From NCBI GenBank assembly GCA_022710245.1, contig JAKLHH010000241.1:1-8932 (forward strand): a DNA stretch of 8,932 nt, given 5' to 3'. The position numbers and the translations under genes are program-made. The notes below the pieces were generated by a model. The model worked only from the letters and a program-made list of their open reading frames with translations, searched no databases and was not told the origin of the DNA. The stretch is from Myxococcota bacterium. GTDB lineage: Bacteria; Myxococcota; Polyangia; GCA-2747355; JAKLHH01. Shown here piece after piece: positions 5,740-8,932 of the stretch (within the stretch, counting starts at the first letter, position 1; each line of letters begins with the position of its first letter).

Positions 5740-6894
5740 ATGAGCAGCGCCCCCCAGAAGTGCAACGTCGGTGGTCAGGCCGTCATCGAAGGCGTGATGA
5801 TGCGCTCGCCAGCCTCGTTCGCCGTCGCTTGCCGGCGGCCGGGCGGCGAGATCGTCGTGCGTGAGGAGCGCTGGCGCGCGCTGACGGCGCGCCTGCGCCC
5901 GCTGCGCTGGCCGTTCCTCCGCGGCGCGGTGGTGCTCCTCGAGTCGCTCCTCAACGGGATGTCGGCGCTCTCCTTCTCGGCGAAGCAGCAGGAGGAGGCC
6001 AGCGGCCACGAGGGCGCTCCCGACGGCGCACGCACGGCCGCATCGACCGCCCCCGCCGCGACAGCGGCGTCGACCGCCTCCGCCGCGACAGCTGCGTCGA
6101 CCGCCGCCGCCGCGCCGGGCGCGTCGTCCGCCCCCGCCGCGCCGGACGTCCGCGCGCCTCGCGCGCCTCGCGAGCCCAGCTTCACCGGCATGCTGATCGT
6201 CTCGGTGCTGGCCGCGCTGCTCGTCTTCAAGGGGCTCCCGCACCTGCTCACCTGGCTCCTCGGGCTGAAGACCAGCTCGATCTCCTTCCACCTCGTCGAC
6301 GGCGGCTTCAAGGTCCTGCTGCTGGTGGGCTACATCGCCTCGATCGGGCTGATGAAGGACATCCGGCGCGTCTTCATGTACCACGGCGCCGAGCACAAGG
6401 CGATCTGGGCCCACGAGAAGGGGCTCGAGCTCACCGTCGAGAACGTGCGCCGCGAATCGCGCTTCCACCCGCGCTGCGGCACCTCCTTCCTGGTGCTGGT
6501 GATCCTGATCAGCGTCTTCATCTTCGCGCTGCTCCTGCGCTACCCGATCTCCCAGGTCGCGCTCGTCGACAACCTCGTCAAGATCCTGATCAAGGTGCCG
6601 CTGATGTTCCCGGTGGCGGGGCTGAGCTACGAGGCGATCAAGCTCTCGGCGCGCTTTCGCGAGAGCCCGATCGTCCGCGCGCTCGTCGCTCCCGGCCTCT
6701 GGCTGCAGCGGCTGACCACGCGCGAGCCGACGGATGACCAGCTCGAGGTCTCTCTGGTCGCGCTGCAGAAGACGCTCTGGCGCGAGCGCGCGACCAGCGA
6801 GGTCGGCGAGGTGGGCGAGGGCGGCGTCGAGGTCTTCGCGACCTACGCCGAGGCGCTCCCCTCCCTCAAGGGCGGAGAGCCGGCCGCGGCCTGA
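5740..6894 (+). CDS. DUF1385 (YqhQ-like) multi-pass membrane protein with Ala-rich insert
   Basis: This is a 384-residue membrane protein of the DUF1385 family. Family landmarks are VGGQAVIEGVMMRSP (10-24), YHGAEHKAI (214-222) and RFHPRCGTSF (241-250). Hydrophobic segments lie at about 148-176, 190-206 and 249-268, with a further weakly hydrophobic segment around 280-298. The biochemical role of the family is not established; conserved His/Cys residues (H215, H219, H243, C246) could bind a metal, which is inference. Residues 98-133 are an alanine/serine/threonine-rich insert built from four 9-residue repeats, followed by a Pro/Arg/Ala stretch to about 146, forming a flexible linker before the first membrane segment. 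No good SD is visible before the ATG, so the start is less certain than the rest, though the conserved N-terminal motif supports it. Its position between rpmE and prfA is typical of the family. Confidence 0.9.
   Translation: MSSAPQKCNVGGQAVIEGVMMRSPASFAVACRRPGGEIVVREERWRALTARLRPLRWPFLRGAVVLLESLLNGMSALSFSAKQQEEASGHEGAPDGARTAASTAPAATAASTASAATAASTAAAAPGASSAPAAPDVRAPRAPREPSFTGMLIVSVLAALLVFKGLPHLLTWLLGLKTSSISFHLVDGGFKVLLLVGYIASIGLMKDIRRVFMYHGAEHKAIWAHEKGLELTVENVRRESRFHPRCGTSFLVLVILISVFIFALLLRYPISQVALVDNLVKILIKVPLMFPVAGLSYEAIKLSARFRESPIVRALVAPGLWLQRLTTREPTDDQLEVSLVALQKTLWRERATSEVGEVGEGGVEVFATYAEALPSLKGGEPAAA
6031..6138 (+). repeat. Coding 27-bp tandem repeat, four units, in the DUF1385 gene
   Basis: Four in-frame units start at 6031, 6058, 6085 and 6112. 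They encode RTAASTAPA, ATAASTASA, ATAASTAAA and APGASSAPA. Units two and three are nearly identical at DNA level, which suggests recent slippage. Because the unit is a multiple of three, copy number can change without breaking the frame, so linker length may vary between strains. Confidence 0.85.
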
Positions 6895-6897
6895 GCG

Positions 6898-6929
6898 CGG
6901 CGGCCAGCGCCGCCGACAGCTCCCTGTCG
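6898..6929 (+). other. Two overlapping stem-loops after the DUF1385 gene
   Basis: CGGCGGC-CAGC-GCCGCCG (6898-6915) and CGACAG-CTCC-CTGTCG (6914-6929) are both perfect stems and share two bases. The right arm of the second also overlaps the left outer arm of repeat copy C (6926-6933), so the three structures compete. No T-run follows. They could be a processing or Rho-independent-like site between the DUF1385 gene and prfA, or chance folding of GC-rich DNA. Confidence 0.35.
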
Positions 6930-6981
6930 CGGCGCCGCCCAGGTCAGGCGGTCGGGCGTAGCTGCCGCGACCAACACCCGG
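6926..6981 (+). repeat. Dispersed structured 56-bp repeat, copy C
   Basis: This copy is identical to copy A at 48 of 56 positions, without gaps. It has the best outer stem of the three copies, a perfect 8-bp pair GTCGCGGC (6926-6933) / GCCGCGAC (6964-6971), and an inner 5-bp hairpin CCGCC/GGCGG (6935-6939 with 6947-6951). It ends 13 nt before the prfA ATG and lies just upstream of its GAGG ribosome binding site. Confidence 0.85.
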
Positions 6982-6994
6982 TGAGGACACGCTG

Positions 6995-8068
<1,074 letters not shown>

Positions 8069-8099
8069 CGCTCGGGCCGCCGCGGGGACCGGCAGCCTC

Positions 8100-8294
8100 T
8101 CAGACCCGCCTGACGGATCCCCTCTCGAGCAGCCGCTCGAGCTCCGCGAGGAGCGCCCGCTCGTCCTCGTCGATCTGCTCGTCCTCGCGCGCGAGCTCGA
8201 GGATGGCCTGGTGCTCGGCCTCGGTGAGCTCATGGTCGCTGATGGCCTTGCTGATCATCGCGGCGAGGCGCCCGGCGCTCTTGCTGGCTCTCAT
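8100..8294 (-). CDS. Small acidic helical protein, paralogue of its neighbour
   Basis: This 64-residue protein is led by a very strong ribosome binding site (GGAGGAGGAGGT, 4 nt from the ATG). It is clearly paralogous to the gene at 8368-8571: both share SKSA(G/P)RLAA near the N-terminus, DHELTEAE (20-27 here), the segment ID(E/K)(D/E)ERALL(A/E)EL, and the ending GSV(R/K)RV. Two similar halves are visible: DHELTEAEHQAIL (20-32) and DEQIDEDERALL (38-49), each an acidic turn followed by a helix. The second half resembles the acidic-turn helices of TerB-like proteins, but the protein is far too short to be a full TerB. There is no signal peptide or membrane segment, so it is probably cytosolic. 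Function is unknown. It is convergent with prfA, with 31 bp between stops. Confidence 0.8.
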   Translation of the reverse strand: MRASKSAGRLAAMISKAISDHELTEAEHQAILELAREDEQIDEDERALLAELERLLERGSVRRV

Positions 8295-8367
8295 CTCGAC
8301 CTCCTCCTCCTCGAGTGACGGCGCCCCGCGGTCGAGTCGCTCAGCGCGAGCTCGCTCCGCGCGCGGC

Positions 8368-8571
8368 TCACGGCACGCGCTTGACGCTCCCGTTGTCGAT
8401 CAGGTGCTGCAGCTCCTCGAGCAGCGCCCGCTCCTCCTTGTCGATGTGGTGGTCCTCGTCGGCGATCGCCAGGATCTCCTTCAGCTCGGCCTCGGTCAGC
8501 TCGTGGTCGTGGATCGCCTTCTTGATCCGCGCGGCGAGGCGCGGGGCGCTCTTGCTGGGCTTGATCGGCAT
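8368..8571 (-). CDS. Small acidic helical protein, paralogue of its neighbour
   Basis: This 67-residue protein has GGAG 8 nt upstream of its ATG. It is the upstream member of a tandem pair, 73 bp before the second. A basic N-terminus (KPSKSAPRLAARIKKAI) precedes the two-fold pattern DHELTEAELKEIL (22-34) and DHHIDKEERALL (40-51), and it ends GSVKRVP. The paired acidic turns recall EF-hand or TerB-like helix-turn-helix units, but the spacing does not fit a canonical calcium loop. Conservation of both copies at the protein level argues that both are real genes. Function is unknown. TTGACG at 8626-8621, overlapping the stop of the upstream gene, could be a -35, but no good -10 is seen at the right distance. 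Confidence 0.8.
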   Translation of the reverse strand: MPIKPSKSAPRLAARIKKAIHDHELTEAELKEILAIADEDHHIDKEERALLEELQHLIDNGSVKRVP

Positions 8572-8622
8572 CGGCTCGTCTCCGGAACGCGTCCTCTTTT
8601 CTCCCCTTATCGGGGCGCGGCG

Positions 8623-8932
8623 TCAAGGGCGCCGCGGGCGGCGGGCGTGCGGCGAGGGCGCGGCGAGGCCCTCGAGCTCCAGGGTCAGGTGCTTGCGCAC
8701 GCCCAGCGAGAGCTCGGCCTTCACCAGCCCGCGCAGCTTGCCGTCCGCGCCCAGCCCCGCGAAGACCAGGTCGTCGACGCGGACCTCGATCCGCTTCGGC
8801 CGCAGCGCGCCCAGCTTCACGCACTCGGCGGCGAGCGTCCCGCGCAGGCGCTCGAGGTCGCCGCGCGCGCGGGTGAGCAGGTTCGCCGGCAGGAAGCCCA
8901 GGCCCTCGCCCTCGGCGACCGGCAGGCTGGTG
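8623..8932 (-). CDS. Unrecognised protein, C-terminal part only
   Basis: The frame is open without interruption from the window edge to the TGA at 8625-8623, giving 102 residues. The start lies outside. The alternation of hydrophobic and charged residues (IEVRVDDLVFAGLG, then LVKAELSLGV and LTLELEGL) suggests beta strands, and the last residues are a Pro/Arg-rich tail (PHARRPRRP). A GTG at 8820 could start a shorter protein, but the upstream frame continues in the same style (FLPANLLTRARGDLERLRGTL), which favours a longer gene. I do not recognise a family. It is 51 bp upstream of, and co-directional with, the small paralogue pair. Confidence 0.65.
   Translation of the reverse strand, partial: TSLPVAEGEGLGFLPANLLTRARGDLERLRGTLAAECVKLGALRPKRIEVRVDDLVFAGLGADGKLRGLVKAELSLGVRKHLTLELEGLAAPSPHARRPRRP

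Noticed and set aside
5632..6990. Long minus-strand open frame opposite the DUF1385 gene
   Set aside because: Antisense shadow with charged low-complexity sequence; the plus frame has conserved family motifs. Its start only reflects repeat copy C.
8069..8099. Bidirectional terminator between prfA and the convergent small gene
   Set aside because: The 31-bp gap is GC-rich but I found no clear stem followed by a T-run on either strand.
8603..8615. CCCC-TTATC-GGGG as operator or terminator upstream of the small gene at 8571
   Set aside because: The stem is only 4 bp and not followed by a T-run; too weak to call.

Overview
The window is very GC-rich and strongly biased to G/C at third codon positions. 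It carries several exported lipoproteins of the kind abundant in Myxococcota and related former Deltaproteobacteria: cysteine-module proteins, an FG-GAP/VCBS-type protein and a carboxypeptidase-regulatory-domain protein. Together with a UbiE/MenG methyltransferase and an rpmE - DUF1385 - prfA cluster, this points to a myxobacterium-like Gram-negative chromosome. That assignment is inference from gene content; no rRNA is present. I saw no tRNA, rRNA, transposase, CRISPR array or prophage gene.

Left part (1-3305, minus strand): three predicted lipoprotein genes run leftward. They are a protein cut by the window edge with an FG-GAP calcium-binding motif (1-465), a secreted scaffold of nine four-cysteine modules (640-1491), and a lipoprotein fusing a C39-like cysteine-peptidase domain to an HExxH metallopeptidase domain (1791-3305). 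The 299-bp gap between the last two is rich in structure: a G-rich 15-mer repeat, a 15-bp imperfect palindrome beside a -35-like hexamer, and an 11-bp inverted repeat with a nested hairpin.

Centre (3306-5411, plus strand): a short divergent intergenic region separates the minus-strand lipoprotein from an exported protein with a carboxypeptidase-regulatory-like domain followed by a GATase1/ThuA-like domain. After it comes ubiE/menG, for quinone methylation.

Right part (5408-8932): a good sigma70-type promoter overlapping the end of ubiE drives rpmE (zinc-type L31). It is followed by a DUF1385 membrane protein with an alanine-rich repeated insert, then prfA (RF1). prmC, which often follows prfA, is absent here. 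Convergent to prfA are two small paralogous acidic helical proteins and the 3' part of an unrecognised gene that runs off the window.

The most unusual feature is a dispersed, foldable 56-bp repeat present three times in the same orientation (3247-3302, 4664-4719, 6926-6981). It fills most of two short intergenic gaps immediately upstream of ubiE and prfA, and the third copy has been incorporated, read antisense, into the N-terminus of the dual-peptidase lipoprotein. It looks like a myxobacterial REP/MITE-like or cis-RNA element.
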